From positions 1 to 22,090 of the forward strand of contig CAZUMX010000015.1 of NCBI GenBank assembly GCA_964622275.1: 22,090 nt of DNA, written 5' to 3'. Shown here in pieces: positions 14,469 to 20,584 of the stretch (the first letter of the stretch is position 1; each line of letters begins with the position of its first letter). The translations under genes and the position numbers were made by a program. The notes beneath the pieces are model-generated. The model searched no databases, was not told the DNA's origin, and saw nothing but the letters and a program-made list of their open reading frames with translations. This DNA is from CAYPEZ01 sp964622275. GTDB taxonomy: Bacteria > Patescibacteriota > Minisyncoccia > Phycocordibacterales > UBA6899.

Positions 14469-15005
14469 ATGAGTGTGGTTAAGCGTGGCATTCTTCTTTT
14501 CAGCGTTTTGATCGCCGTGGTTTCTCTTGCAGAGATCTTCTCGATACAATCAACGAAGCAGACAATCCCCATGGTTGTCTCGCCGATTCCATCGGACGAA
14601 GCGAAGCATATCGAGCTTCCCGCTAGTATCATCCGGGGTGACTATAGGGGAGTGTTCTTACGCCAAGAGATCGCTCGTGCGCTCTTTGTCGAGCAAGTCG
14701 AGTCACGACAGAATCTCCTTGTGAGCATTCGAGCCAACGTGACCGATGATGGTTTTGTGGTTTCACTCGAGCCGATCTTTGCACCCGTGACGCTGGAGGC
14801 GTATCAAAAAGAGCATGTCATAGTGTTTTTCACCGGGGAAGAGTTCATCGAAGATTGCTTTCCCGAAAAGATCGACTCGTGCATGTGGGCCATCGCCGGT
14901 CGTGAATATCAAGTCAAGCGCATATTTACGAATATGCGTCTGAATACAGAGATGAATCCACGTGTCGTTGTCATTGTCTATGGGTCTCGTGAAATACCCA
15001 TTTAA
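14469..15005 (+). CDS. Membrane-anchored or secreted hypothetical protein, 178 aa
   Basis: I do not recognise the family. The N-terminus MSVVKRGILLFSVLIAVV has positive residues followed by a hydrophobic segment (about 7-22), a signal anchor or signal peptide with no lipobox. The rest is soluble and mixed alpha/beta, with strands such as LLVSIRANVTDDGFVVSL and RVVVIVYGSREIPI, and two cysteines (EDCFPEKIDSC) that could form a disulfide outside the membrane. ATG 14469 has a GAGGGGG site upstream. A strong terminator follows the stop. Confidence 0.65.
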   Translation: MSVVKRGILLFSVLIAVVSLAEIFSIQSTKQTIPMVVSPIPSDEAKHIELPASIIRGDYRGVFLRQEIARALFVEQVESRQNLLVSIRANVTDDGFVVSLEPIFAPVTLEAYQKEHVIVFFTGEEFIEDCFPEKIDSCMWAIAGREYQVKRIFTNMRLNTEMNPRVVVIVYGSREIPI

Positions 15006-15012
15006 CGTTAAG

Positions 15013-15045
15013 AACCTGTCCTATTCTGGGACAGGTTTTATTTTT
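15013..15045 (+). terminator. Terminator of the 178-aa gene
   Basis: AACCTGTCC (15013-15021) pairs with GGACAGGTT (15029-15037); TTATTTTT follows. It lies just before the msrB promoter. Confidence 0.85.
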
Positions 15046-15051
15046 CCTTGG

Positions 15052-15057
15052 TATACT
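15052..15057 (+). promoter_or_regulatory. Extended -10 of msrB
   Basis: TTGGTATACT: TATACT with a TGG extension, nine bases before ATG 15067. The same TGGTATACT occurs before parB, and TGGTATGAT before alr. Confidence 0.6.
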
Positions 15058-15066
15058 AAAGCACGT

Positions 15067-15465
15067 ATGGATCCCAAGAAGATGAATCCTAATCTCTCAA
15101 AAGAGGCAAAAGCCGTATTGTACGAACAAGCGACAGAAGCCCCGTTTAGTGGAACGTATGTCCACAATCACGAGCAGGGTATGTATCGGTGTGCGGGGTG
15201 TGGGACTCCTCTTTTCGCAAGCGATGCGAAATTTGATTCCGGGACAGGGTGGCCGAGTTTCACAAAAGCGCTCCCAAACGCCATCCATCAGCAGGAAGAC
15301 TTGAGTCACGGCATGCGACGCATCGAGGTTACTTGTGCGAAATGCGGTGGACACCTGGGCCATATCTTTCCTGATGGTCCGGGAAAGGATGAGCACCAAG
15401 AGGGTACGGGGGATCGACTGTGCATCAATTCTTGCGCATTGGACTTCAAAAGAGAAGGAGATTGA
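15067..15465 (+). CDS. msrB: Peptide-methionine (R)-S-oxide reductase
   Basis: Repairs oxidised methionine (R-sulfoxide) in proteins. 132 aa, a standard single-domain MsrB. The zinc site is complete: C42 and C45 (CAGC), C90 and C93 (CAKC). The active-site region SGTGWPSF (58-65) and the catalytic cysteine C119 in RLCINSCALDF are present. C123, four residues later, replaces the more common alanine or serine and might act in resolving. No msrA is adjacent. No Shine-Dalgarno sequence; the short leader is under nine bases. Confidence 0.97.
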   Translation: MDPKKMNPNLSKEAKAVLYEQATEAPFSGTYVHNHEQGMYRCAGCGTPLFASDAKFDSGTGWPSFTKALPNAIHQQEDLSHGMRRIEVTCAKCGGHLGHIFPDGPGKDEHQEGTGDRLCINSCALDFKREGD

Positions 15466-15528
15466 CCTCCTTGTGCTTCGTGATACCCTGTCGCTCAGAT
15501 ATGGTTCCTGGACATAGGGGATGTGAGT

Positions 15529-15933
15529 ATGATGCGCTTGTATGCGATCTTGGCGGGACTCGGCTTCGGTGCATGGCCACTTCTGATGAGTCGAAGTGGT
15601 CTGACGGGAGGAATTTCAAGTCTATTCTTTAGTGTTGGTTCAGCTTTCGTCACCCTTATTTTCATCCTTTCCGTTGGAAGTTTCACACTGACAAAAACTC
15701 CACATTATGGGTACGCCGGTTTCAGTGTGGCATTTGGTGTTGCGGGCATGCTCCTGTTCACGAATATGCTTTCAGAAGCTCGCTATACTGAAGTCGGAAG
15801 GCTTATTGTCTTGACGACCCTCGTGCAAGTGATCGTGCCTATTGTATACCAAATGGTTGTCATCGGTGATACTGATCCACGTCGAATGGCCGGAGTTCTT
15901 TGCGCACTTGTGGCGATAGGACTTCTGTCGTGA
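15529..15933 (+). CDS. Small EamA/DMT-like membrane protein
   Basis: About 134 aa from ATG 15529 (AGGGG eight bases upstream); GTG 15523 is an in-frame alternative. Four membrane segments are seen: YAILAGLGFGAWPLLMS, SLFFSVGSAFVTLIFILSV, AGFSVAFGVAGMLLFTNML and IVLTTLVQVIVPIVYQMVV, with a final one MAGVLCALVAIGLLS. This is half the length of ten-segment drug/metabolite transporters and resembles single EamA units that work as dimers. Substrate unknown. It lies 63 bases after msrB and may be read from the same transcript. Confidence 0.7.
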   Translation: MMRLYAILAGLGFGAWPLLMSRSGLTGGISSLFFSVGSAFVTLIFILSVGSFTLTKTPHYGYAGFSVAFGVAGMLLFTNMLSEARYTEVGRLIVLTTLVQVIVPIVYQMVVIGDTDPRRMAGVLCALVAIGLLS

Positions 15934-15942
15934 AGGGAGAGG

Positions 15943-15973
15943 CCGCTGACTTTTAAAAAAGTCGGCGGTTTTT
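15943..15973 (+). terminator. Terminator of the EamA-like gene
   Basis: CCGCTGACTTTT (15943 on) pairs with AAGTCGGCGG with one mismatch; five T follow. It lies 10 bases past the stop. Confidence 0.85.
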
Positions 15974-15981
15974 CTATTTGG

Positions 15982-15987
15982 TATGAT
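15982..15987 (+). promoter_or_regulatory. Extended -10 of alr (leaderless)
   Basis: TTTGGTATGAT: TATGAT with TGG extension, six bases (TAAAAG) before ATG 15994. Confidence 0.6.
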
Positions 15988-15993
15988 TAAAAG

Positions 15994-17118
15994 ATGAACA
16001 AAAAACACTTCCGGACTTGGATAGAAATTGACCGAAAGGCAATTGAGAAAAACTACCAAATGTTTCGCAAGGTGATTGGCCCAAAGGTGGCGTTGGCAGC
16101 CGTCATTAAGTCAAATGCATATGGTCATGATCTCTATCTCTATGCAAAAGAGCTTGAACGCCTTGGGATCGATCTCCTTGCTGTTGATTCTCTTGTTGAG
16201 GGAATTTCTCTGAGAAACGTAGGCGTCTCTGTCCCCATGCTTGTTCTCGGGTATACTCTTCCGGCTCTTTTCCATAAAGCAGGAGAGTATGGTATCAGTA
16301 TTTCAGTCTCAAGCATGGAGTCATTAAAAGCACTACAGACATATCGTGGGCGTCCGCTCACAATCCATCTCAAGGTTGATACAGGGATGCATCGACAGGG
16401 ATTCCTGTGGCAGGATCGGATCGCAGTGATGAAACTCTTGAAAACACTACCCAGAAAGGTCCGTATTGAGGGACTCTTCACTCATCTTGCTGAGGCAAAA
16501 AAACCCAAAGATGGCGCTCGCACAAGAAAACAAATTGCGGAATTTCAACAATGGAAAGAACTTTTTCGGTCAGAAGGACATCACGTCATCGCCCATGTTT
16601 CTGCAACAGGAGGAACGCTTGTGTACCCTGAAGCACATGAAGATATGGTTCGAGTAGGGATAGGATGTTACGGTATCTGGCCGAGTGATGAAGTGCGCGT
16701 GTATCGAGCAGACCTTGTTCTCCACCCAACGCTTGCATGGAAGACGATCGTGAGTGAGGTAAAGCGCATTTCGAAAGGAGAGTCTGTGGGGTACGACTTT
16801 ACTGAAACCCTCAAACAAGATTCCCAAATCGCAGTCATCCCTATTGGATATTGGCATGGATTTCCACGGCTCCTTTCAGGGAAGGGCCATGTGCTCATTC
16901 GGGGCGAAAGAGCAAAAGTACTTGGGAGGGTATCGATGGATATGATTGTTGTGGATGTCACAGACATCAGGGGGGTAAAGTCAGGAGATATTGTCACTTT
17001 GATAGGAAAAGATAGGAAGGAGCAAATCAGTGCCGAGGAGCTTGCTGCACATGCACAGACGACGGCTTACGAGCTTCTGACTCGACTAAACCCAAGAATG
17101 GGGCATGTTCTTGTCTAG
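15994..17118 (+). CDS. alr: Alanine racemase
   Basis: PLP enzyme interconverting L- and D-alanine for peptidoglycan. 374 aa, the usual length. The N-terminal TIM barrel carries the PLP lysine K39 in AAVIKSNAYGHD. HLKVDTGMHRQGF and the GLFTHLAEA segment follow. The C-terminal beta domain carries the catalytic tyrosine Y267 in ESVGYDFTE and the conserved IPIGYWHGFPR and GRVSMDMIVVDVTD blocks. It is a single-gene unit between two terminators. Its presence suggests the cell makes or remodels its own peptidoglycan, in line with many Parcubacteria. Confidence 0.97.
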   Translation: MNKKHFRTWIEIDRKAIEKNYQMFRKVIGPKVALAAVIKSNAYGHDLYLYAKELERLGIDLLAVDSLVEGISLRNVGVSVPMLVLGYTLPALFHKAGEYGISISVSSMESLKALQTYRGRPLTIHLKVDTGMHRQGFLWQDRIAVMKLLKTLPRKVRIEGLFTHLAEAKKPKDGARTRKQIAEFQQWKELFRSEGHHVIAHVSATGGTLVYPEAHEDMVRVGIGCYGIWPSDEVRVYRADLVLHPTLAWKTIVSEVKRISKGESVGYDFTETLKQDSQIAVIPIGYWHGFPRLLSGKGHVLIRGERAKVLGRVSMDMIVVDVTDIRGVKSGDIVTLIGKDRKEQISAEELAAHAQTTAYELLTRLNPRMGHVLV

Positions 17119-17129
17119 ATGGCATTCAC

Positions 17130-17157
17130 TTGCATAATTTCAGATTTTTGGTAATCT
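17130..17157 (+). promoter_or_regulatory. Promoter of rpmG
   Basis: -35 TTGCAT (17130-17135), 16-base spacer, -10 TAATCT (17152-17157), then 12 bases to ATG 17170. Confidence 0.55.
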
Positions 17158-17169
17158 GGCTCCACGAAT

Positions 17170-17325
17170 ATGTCACAGGAAAGACTCATCCAGATCCGCA
17201 ATAAAGAGACCGGCGAAGTCTATTGGACCCGCAAGAATAAGAAACTCGTCACCCGCAAGATCGAGCTCAAGAAGTATTCCAAGAAACTTCGAAAGCACGT
17301 CGTGTTCAAGGAAGCGAAGAAATAA
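17170..17325 (+). CDS. rpmG: 50S ribosomal protein L33
   Basis: 51-aa basic protein of the large subunit. The conserved pattern IQIRNKETGEVYWTRKNKK and KIELKKYSKKLRKHVVFKEAKK matches bacterial L33. The zinc-binding CxxC pairs found in some L33 forms are absent, so it is the cysteine-free type. It has its own promoter and a strong terminator, and is not in a larger ribosomal operon here. Confidence 0.95.
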   Translation: MSQERLIQIRNKETGEVYWTRKNKKLVTRKIELKKYSKKLRKHVVFKEAKK

Positions 17326-17335
17326 TATAAAAAAC

Positions 17336-17356
17336 CGCCCGAAAGGGCGTTTTTTT
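17336..17356 (+). terminator. Terminator of rpmG
   Basis: CGCCC-GAAA-GGGCG hairpin (17336-17349) with a GNRA tetraloop, then seven T. Confidence 0.9.
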
Positions 17357-17363
17357 GTTATTT

Positions 17364-17382
17364 GCGGGGGCTAGAGGAATCG
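17364..17382 (-). repeat. Copy of the tRNA-Trp 3' end (19 nt)
   Basis: GCGGGGGCTAGAGGAATCG is identical to 18479-18497, the 3' end of tRNA-Trp through the acceptor and T-arm strand into the T-loop. The two copies stand in direct orientation 1115 bases apart and bound an AT-rich segment with two small genes, as attL/attR sites would. Confidence 0.85.
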
Positions 17383-17508
17383 GTCACGAGTTATTAACTA
17401 TTTTGACACAAATGCTGTCAAAATACTAAGTACTCGCGCCCCCGACTCGACCACGGCCCGAGGATGGGCCGGCTACGCAGTCTCCGTCTTTCGATTCCTC
17501 TGGCCTCC
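17366..17508 (+). repeat. tRNA-Trp-derived foldback unit
   Basis: The outer stem pairs 17366-17382 with 17492-17508, 17 pairs including two G-T wobbles that are valid only on the plus strand. Inside are a long hairpin CGAGT..TATTTTGACA / TGTCAAAATA..ACTCG (17387-17436) and hairpin GGCCC-GAGGAT-GGGCC. The plan matches the Tyr and Leu(CAA) units but the inner sequence is different. Confidence 0.7.
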
Positions 17509-17547
17509 TCCCAACACGGGGCAAAAACCTTCCTTAGGAGGTCTTTT

Positions 17548-17655
17548 GTGTATAGCAGTTTCTTAAAAATAGTTCGAACGGAATTTGCTCCTCGTTGCGC
17601 AAAATGCGGCTCGGAATGGGTGGGTGGGCAAAATAAATTTCCAAACGGAGATTAA
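17548..17655 (+). CDS. Small CxxC protein, 35 aa (candidate)
   Basis: Short frame starting at GTG 17548 with a strong TTAGGAGG six bases upstream. The product begins YSSFLKIVRTEFAP and has one CAKC zinc-knuckle-like pair in RCAKCGSEWVGG, then NKFPNGD. I know no family for it. The single CxxC could bind zinc as a dimer (inference). It lies inside the tRNA-Trp-bounded segment just after the foldback unit. The strong ribosome-binding site is the main support. Confidence 0.45.
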   Translation: MYSSFLKIVRTEFAPRCAKCGSEWVGGQNKFPNGD

Positions 17656-17754
17656 CAATTTCAGATTATTAATGAGCTAAGAATAACTCATTTCAGTGAT
17701 TTTTTAATTTAAGATCATTAAAAAAATTACTGGCCTTGTCGGAAAATGCTCGCA

Positions 17755-17797
17755 TAAAAAAAGAGCCACAAGCAGAAAATTACTCTGCAAGTGGCTC
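17755..17797 (-). terminator. Terminator of the 158-aa island gene
   Basis: GAGCCAC (17763-17769) pairs with GTGGCTC (17791-17797), with inner GCAGA/TCTGC pairing and a minus-strand T run at 17755-17762. Confidence 0.85.
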
Positions 17798-17819
17798 CGA
17801 TGTGCAAACACCGTCTCGA

Positions 17820-18296
17820 CTAATTGATTGCTATACCAAGACCAATGACGAAGGGTAGCAAACCCGAACCAGAAGAAGAACCTTCTGCTTGCGTCTTGAG
17901 TTCTTCTAACATTTTTTGATTCAACTTGGTTTCGCTGGTGGGTAGCACGACTGCCTGGACATAGCGCTCAAGTTGAGCGCGATCCTTGAACCACAGTTTG
18001 ATTTCTCGCCAGCTGACAAGAAGGTCGTCCGTTCGTTGAGTGTAAGAAATGTCTGCGAATGGACATTCCTCGAGGTCTGAGCTGTTTTCTGCTGCGATGT
18101 GAAAACTCACATAATTACTCGGAACCCTGACCATCGAAAACCCGTCGAAGTAGAACTGGATATCCGAGGACTCCGGCCCAATGAGACTAAGAGCTTTCAC
18201 CAAACCGGCCCTAAGTGAAACTTCCACCCAGTACTGATTGGTGGGGTCCGTTTTGATCTGCTTTTCTCCCCATCTCGACTTTAGTCCGACTTCCAT
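17820..18296 (-). CDS. Hypothetical protein with a C-terminal hydrophobic tail (mini-island gene)
   Basis: I do not recognise the family. 158 aa from the second of two adjacent ATG codons (18296), because AAGGAG lies six bases upstream of it; the first ATG (18299) has a spacing of only three. The protein is soluble for most of its length, with beta-rich segments (DIQFYFDGFSMVRVPSNYVSF) and a tryptophan-containing helix (WREIKLWFKDRAQLERYVQAV). It ends in a serine/glycine linker and a hydrophobic tail (GLLPFVIGLGIAIN), which suggests membrane insertion by the C-terminus. It is the main gene of the AT-rich segment between tRNA-Trp and its 3'-end copy, and has a strong promoter and terminator of its own. 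Confidence 0.7.
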   Translation of the reverse strand: MEVGLKSRWGEKQIKTDPTNQYWVEVSLRAGLVKALSLIGPESSDIQFYFDGFSMVRVPSNYVSFHIAAENSSDLEECPFADISYTQRTDDLLVSWREIKLWFKDRAQLERYVQAVVLPTSETKLNQKMLEELKTQAEGSSSGSGLLPFVIGLGIAIN

Positions 18297-18353
18297 CATT
18301 TTCTCCTTGCAAGGTGCGGTTTAGTCCAAACACTGTAATAGGACTTCGTTAAA

Positions 18354-18382
18354 ATATTAGCATTTTATGCCACAAAAGTCAA
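18354..18382 (-). promoter_or_regulatory. Promoter of the mini-island gene
   Basis: -35 TTGACT (18377-18382), 17-base spacer, -10 TAATAT (18354-18359) on the minus strand. It is a near-consensus promoter. Confidence 0.75.
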
Positions 18383-18406
18383 TAGTCAGCAAGTTTGCCG
18401 ACTATT
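18381..18406 (-). promoter_or_regulatory. Inverted repeat overlapping the mini-island -35
   Basis: AATAGTC-A-GCAA / TTGC-C-GACTATT (18381-18406) is an almost perfect 11-bp inverted repeat whose end overlaps the -35. It may be an operator, or the terminator of tRNA-Trp read-through (GACTTTTG follows on the minus strand). The remainder of 18300-18479 is AT-rich with nothing else supported. Confidence 0.5.
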
Positions 18407-18479
18407 AAGAAAAAACCTTGTGAAAAATTTCTCTTGCCTTTCCAAAATATGGTTCTAGTTATTTTGTAATTCCAACTCG

Positions 18480-18550
18480 CGGGGGCTAGAGGAATCGAAC
18501 CCCTACTAACGGTTTTGGAGACCGTTGTTCTACCACTAAACTAAGCCCCC
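18480..18550 (-). tRNA. tRNA-Trp(CCA)
   Basis: Acceptor strands GGGGGCT/AGCCCCC pair. The anticodon stem ACGGT/ACCGT encloses CTCCAAA, giving anticodon CCA. The discriminator is G, as expected for tryptophan; the CCA end is not encoded. Its 3' end is one of the two 19-nt direct repeats. Confidence 0.95.
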
Positions 18551-18562
18551 CGAATGAAAGCG

Positions 18563-18568
18563 AGTATA
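18563..18568 (-). promoter_or_regulatory. -10 box of tRNA-Trp
   Basis: TATACT on the minus strand, 12 bases ahead of the tRNA 5' end. A 7-bp inverted repeat TGGAAAT/ATTTCCA (18572-18590) lies just upstream, in the -15 to -35 area, and could be an operator. Confidence 0.5.
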
Positions 18569-18706
18569 ACATGGAAATATCCAATTTCCAGTTGATGATA
18601 TGTACTGTGGATACTTGCAAAAAACTTGAGTGAAGAGTAGTACTATGTACATAGAGCCCTTTCCCACGGTCCTAGACAACGCGCCCACGGAGCGCAGGAG
18701 GTAGAC

Positions 18707-18796
18707 GTGATCTGCGAGATCAAGAGCTGCTCGACCCGAGTAGTCCTCGGAGTCACACACAACCCTTTGCCCGGGGTACGGGCGTCTAGGAGGTGA
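18707..18796 (+). CDS. Candidate 29-aa peptide inside the structured RNA
   Basis: GTG 18707 follows AGGAGG (18696-18701) by five bases. The frame encodes ICEIKSCSTRVVLGVTHNPL and ends in PGVRASRR at a TGA that overlaps the second AGGAGG. A good ribosome-binding site supports translation. The many hairpins in the same bases argue instead for a functional RNA. Either or both may be true. Confidence 0.25.
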   Translation: MICEIKSCSTRVVLGVTHNPLPGVRASRR

Positions 18797-18836
18797 TCCT
18801 GAATCTCGCCGCTTAGCCTTCAAGGAAGCGGTGCAA

Positions 18837-18869
18837 GGAGGAGACGTATTATGCGCCTCCTCCTTTTTT
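18837..18869 (+). terminator. Terminator of the structured RNA
   Basis: GGAGGAG/CTCCTCC stem (18837-18843 with 18857-18863) followed by six T on the plus strand. The miaA stop codon lies in its loop on the opposite strand. Confidence 0.85.
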
Positions 18870-19751
18870 GTTATTGAAATGTTTGAGGGCCTTGTCTGGT
18901 GAATCGAACCAAGAAATATCGTTGTATCGCTTCCACCACGTACGTTGTCTTTTTGCGTACTGCCATATTGCGAGCTCTAGAGAATCAGCAAAAGCTTTTT
19001 TGGGGGTATGGTGCTCCAGAAGGTCTGCGAGAAATCGATATTCAAGACCGAGGTCTCTCATGCGTTGATATGAGAGACCCGTGCGGTGAAGTTTTTTTGC
19101 TTCAGCAACCATTCCGTGTCTTAAGCGAGTGAGGAGGCGATGGTGGATATTTTTCAGGAGGATTGTGTCAGGTGGATTGATACCAATCCACTCGATCTGA
19201 TATGGCGGGGGAATGATTTTTTTTGAAGGAACATGTCCAAGTGCTTTTGCTATCTCGATGGCACGAATCAGTCTTCTAGGATTTCTTTGATCAATATCGT
19301 GCGCTCGTGTTGGGTCAAGTTTTTTCAACAAGGTATAAAGCTCCTCTACTGGTTTTTTCTCTAGTCGTGTGCGAAGAGCAAGGTTAGGGGGGACAGAGGG
19401 GAAGGAAAGTCCGCGCAAAAGGGTATCAACATAGAGCCCAGTCCCCCCGCATACGATAGGAGTCTTTCCTCTTTTTATGATATCGTTCAAGGCTTTTTCT
19501 GCTTTCTTTTTCCATACGTCGACCGAAATATGTTTTTTGGGCGATGCGATGTTGATGAGGTGGTGGGGAACGCCTCGTGCCTCTCTTTTTGTTACTTTCC
19601 CAGTTCCAATGTCTAGACCTCGATACACTTGGCGGCTATCGGCAGAAATGACTTCTCCACCTACCGCCTTTGCGAGCTCTACCGAAAGGCTCGTTTTTCC
19701 GCTTGCGGTGGGGCCAACCACTGCAATGATCTGAGGTTTTTGTACCTTCAT
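18849..19751 (-). CDS. miaA: tRNA dimethylallyltransferase
   Basis: Adds a dimethylallyl group to A37 of tRNAs that read codons starting with U; the Cys, Tyr, Trp and UNN-reading Leu tRNAs in this window are expected substrates. 300 aa. P-loop GPTASGKT (13-20), the ISADSRQVYRGLDIGTGK block, CGGTGLYVDTLLRG and the QRNPRRLIRAIEI segment are diagnostic. The C-terminal IWQYAKRQRTWW completes the family pattern. The start ATG 19751 is preferred over an upstream alternative because it opens with the usual MKVQKPQIIAVVGPT and has TGGTAGCAT as extended -10 eight bases upstream. It is divergent from ahpC. Confidence 0.96.
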   Translation of the reverse strand: MKVQKPQIIAVVGPTASGKTSLSVELAKAVGGEVISADSRQVYRGLDIGTGKVTKREARGVPHHLINIASPKKHISVDVWKKKAEKALNDIIKRGKTPIVCGGTGLYVDTLLRGLSFPSVPPNLALRTRLEKKPVEELYTLLKKLDPTRAHDIDQRNPRRLIRAIEIAKALGHVPSKKIIPPPYQIEWIGINPPDTILLKNIHHRLLTRLRHGMVAEAKKLHRTGLSYQRMRDLGLEYRFLADLLEHHTPKKAFADSLELAIWQYAKRQRTWWKRYNDISWFDSPDKALKHFNNKKGGGA

Positions 19752-19758
19752 ACCAAAG

Positions 19759-19764
19759 CATGCT
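19759..19764 (-). promoter_or_regulatory. Extended -10 of miaA
   Basis: TGG-TAGCAT on the minus strand, eight bases from ATG 19751; no Shine-Dalgarno sequence. Confidence 0.4.
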
Positions 19765-19798
19765 ACCATATGAGCCTATTGGTAGTTTAATAAAGCAT

Positions 19799-20401
19799 AT
19801 GGAATATCTACAAACACTCAAAATCAACGAAACAGTGCCTCAAGATCTTCAGTTTGCTGCTTATGACCCCAAAAAAGATGAAGAAGTGAAATTATCTTTC
19901 AAAGACTTTAAAGGGAAGTGGCTTGCTGTCGTCTTTTATCCTGCGGACTTCACCTTCGTTTGTCCTACAGAGCTCGAGGAGCTTGCAGATCTTCACAAAG
20001 ATTTCCAAAAGGAAGGAGCAGAGATACTCTCAGTTTCTCGCGACACAGTCTTTGTGCACAAGGCATGGCACGATCATTCACCAGCAATTGGAAAGATCGA
20101 ATATGCAATGGCCGCCGATCCAGCGGGTATTCTTTCGCACCTCTTTGGTGTGGCGATTGATAATCCCGCAGATGGAGACAATGGTCTTACACTACGTGGG
20201 AGCTTCCTTATCTCTCCAGAAGGACAACTCAAGACGATTGAGATTCACAACAACGATGTGGGTCGCTCAGGAAAAGAACTTCTTCGCAAAATTCGTGCAG
20301 CGAAGTTCGTGCGGGAACACAAAGGGAACGTCTGTCCTGCGAGCTGGGAACCAGGGGAGGAGACACTGAAGCCTGGTATGGACTTGGTCGGCAAGATCTA
20401 A
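19799..20401 (+). CDS. ahpC: Peroxiredoxin (typical 2-Cys, AhpC type)
   Basis: Reduces hydrogen peroxide and organic peroxides. 200 aa. The peroxidatic cysteine C55 is in FYPADFTFVCPTEL and the resolving cysteine C179 in KGNVCPASW, so it is a typical 2-Cys enzyme forming disulfide-linked dimers. LRGSFLISPEGQ and the C-terminal helix are present. No AhpF or thioredoxin reductase gene is adjacent. The start ATG 19799 is chosen because the family N-terminus begins there; TTTAAT lies seven bases upstream, consistent with a leaderless mRNA. It shares a 47-base divergent promoter region with miaA. Confidence 0.96.
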   Translation: MEYLQTLKINETVPQDLQFAAYDPKKDEEVKLSFKDFKGKWLAVVFYPADFTFVCPTELEELADLHKDFQKEGAEILSVSRDTVFVHKAWHDHSPAIGKIEYAMAADPAGILSHLFGVAIDNPADGDNGLTLRGSFLISPEGQLKTIEIHNNDVGRSGKELLRKIRAAKFVREHKGNVCPASWEPGEETLKPGMDLVGKI

Positions 20402-20404
20402 ATC

Positions 20405-20430
20405 AAAAAACTCCCTTAGGGGAGTTTTTT
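20405..20430 (+). terminator. Terminator of ahpC
   Basis: CTCCC-TTAG-GGGAG (20411-20424) flanked by A and T runs, six T after the stem; likely to work in both directions. Confidence 0.9.
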
Positions 20431-20436
20431 GATGCG

Positions 20437-20455
20437 GTGCCGGAGGTGGGACTTG
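20437..20455 (-). repeat. Copy of the tRNA-Leu(CAA) 3' end (19 nt)
   Basis: GTGCCGGAGGTGGGACTTG is identical to 20584-20602, the tRNA-Leu(CAA) 3' end as far as the T-loop. It lies 147 bases downstream of the tRNA in tRNA orientation, after which the sequence differs. Confidence 0.85.
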
Positions 20456-20558
20456 GTCCTTACAGGACCAGTATCCGTTTCCCGTTTCCTCACGATAGGA
20501 ATCCATCGGAAATACGGGAGAACGGCTTCAAGTCCCACTCGGAAGTGCTCAAGCACTT
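20446..20558 (+). repeat. tRNA-Leu(CAA)-derived foldback unit
   Basis: The outer stem pairs GTGGGACTTG (20446-20455) with CAAGTCCCAC (20529-20538). Inside, hairpin GGTCC-TTACA-GGACC (20455-20469) and a long hairpin CCCGT..TTCC/GGAA..ACGGG (20481-20518). Just outside is AAGTGC-TCAA-GCACTT (20543-20558). The TTACA loop is shared with the tRNA-Tyr unit at the same position. Confidence 0.7.
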
Positions 20559-20584
20559 TCTCTCCATCATAAAACTTCGTTTTG

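Larger units (their letters stand above)
18650..18869 (+). ncRNA. Structured RNA locus of unknown family, with terminator
   Basis: About 215 bases rich in pairing: long-range CCTAGAC (18671-18677) with GTCTAGG (18784-18790); hairpins GCGC/GCGC (18681-18695), GATC/GATC (18709-18721), CTGCTCG/CGAGTAG (18727-18743), GCCCG/CGGGC (18769-18783) and CCGCTT/AAGCGG (18809-18831); and a terminator hairpin GGAGGAG/CTCCTCC (18837-18863) plus six T. It contains AGGAGGTGATCC (18788-18799), complementary to the conserved 16S rRNA 3' end, and a second AGGAGG at 18696. It does not match RNase P, tmRNA, SRP or 6S RNA as far as I can recognise. The 5' end is uncertain and the upstream promoter is weak. It overlaps the miaA 3' end by 21 bases on the other strand. 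Confidence 0.5.

Noticed and set aside
18536..18823. 95-codon minus-strand frame over the structured RNA and tRNA-Trp promoter
   Set aside because: It overlaps the tRNA-Trp 5' end and the structured RNA, has no ribosome-binding site, and its composition follows GC-rich hairpins.
14103..20538. Hammerhead-type ribozymes in the three-way-junction foldback units
   Set aside because: The conserved CTGANGA and GAAA core sequences are not found at the junctions.
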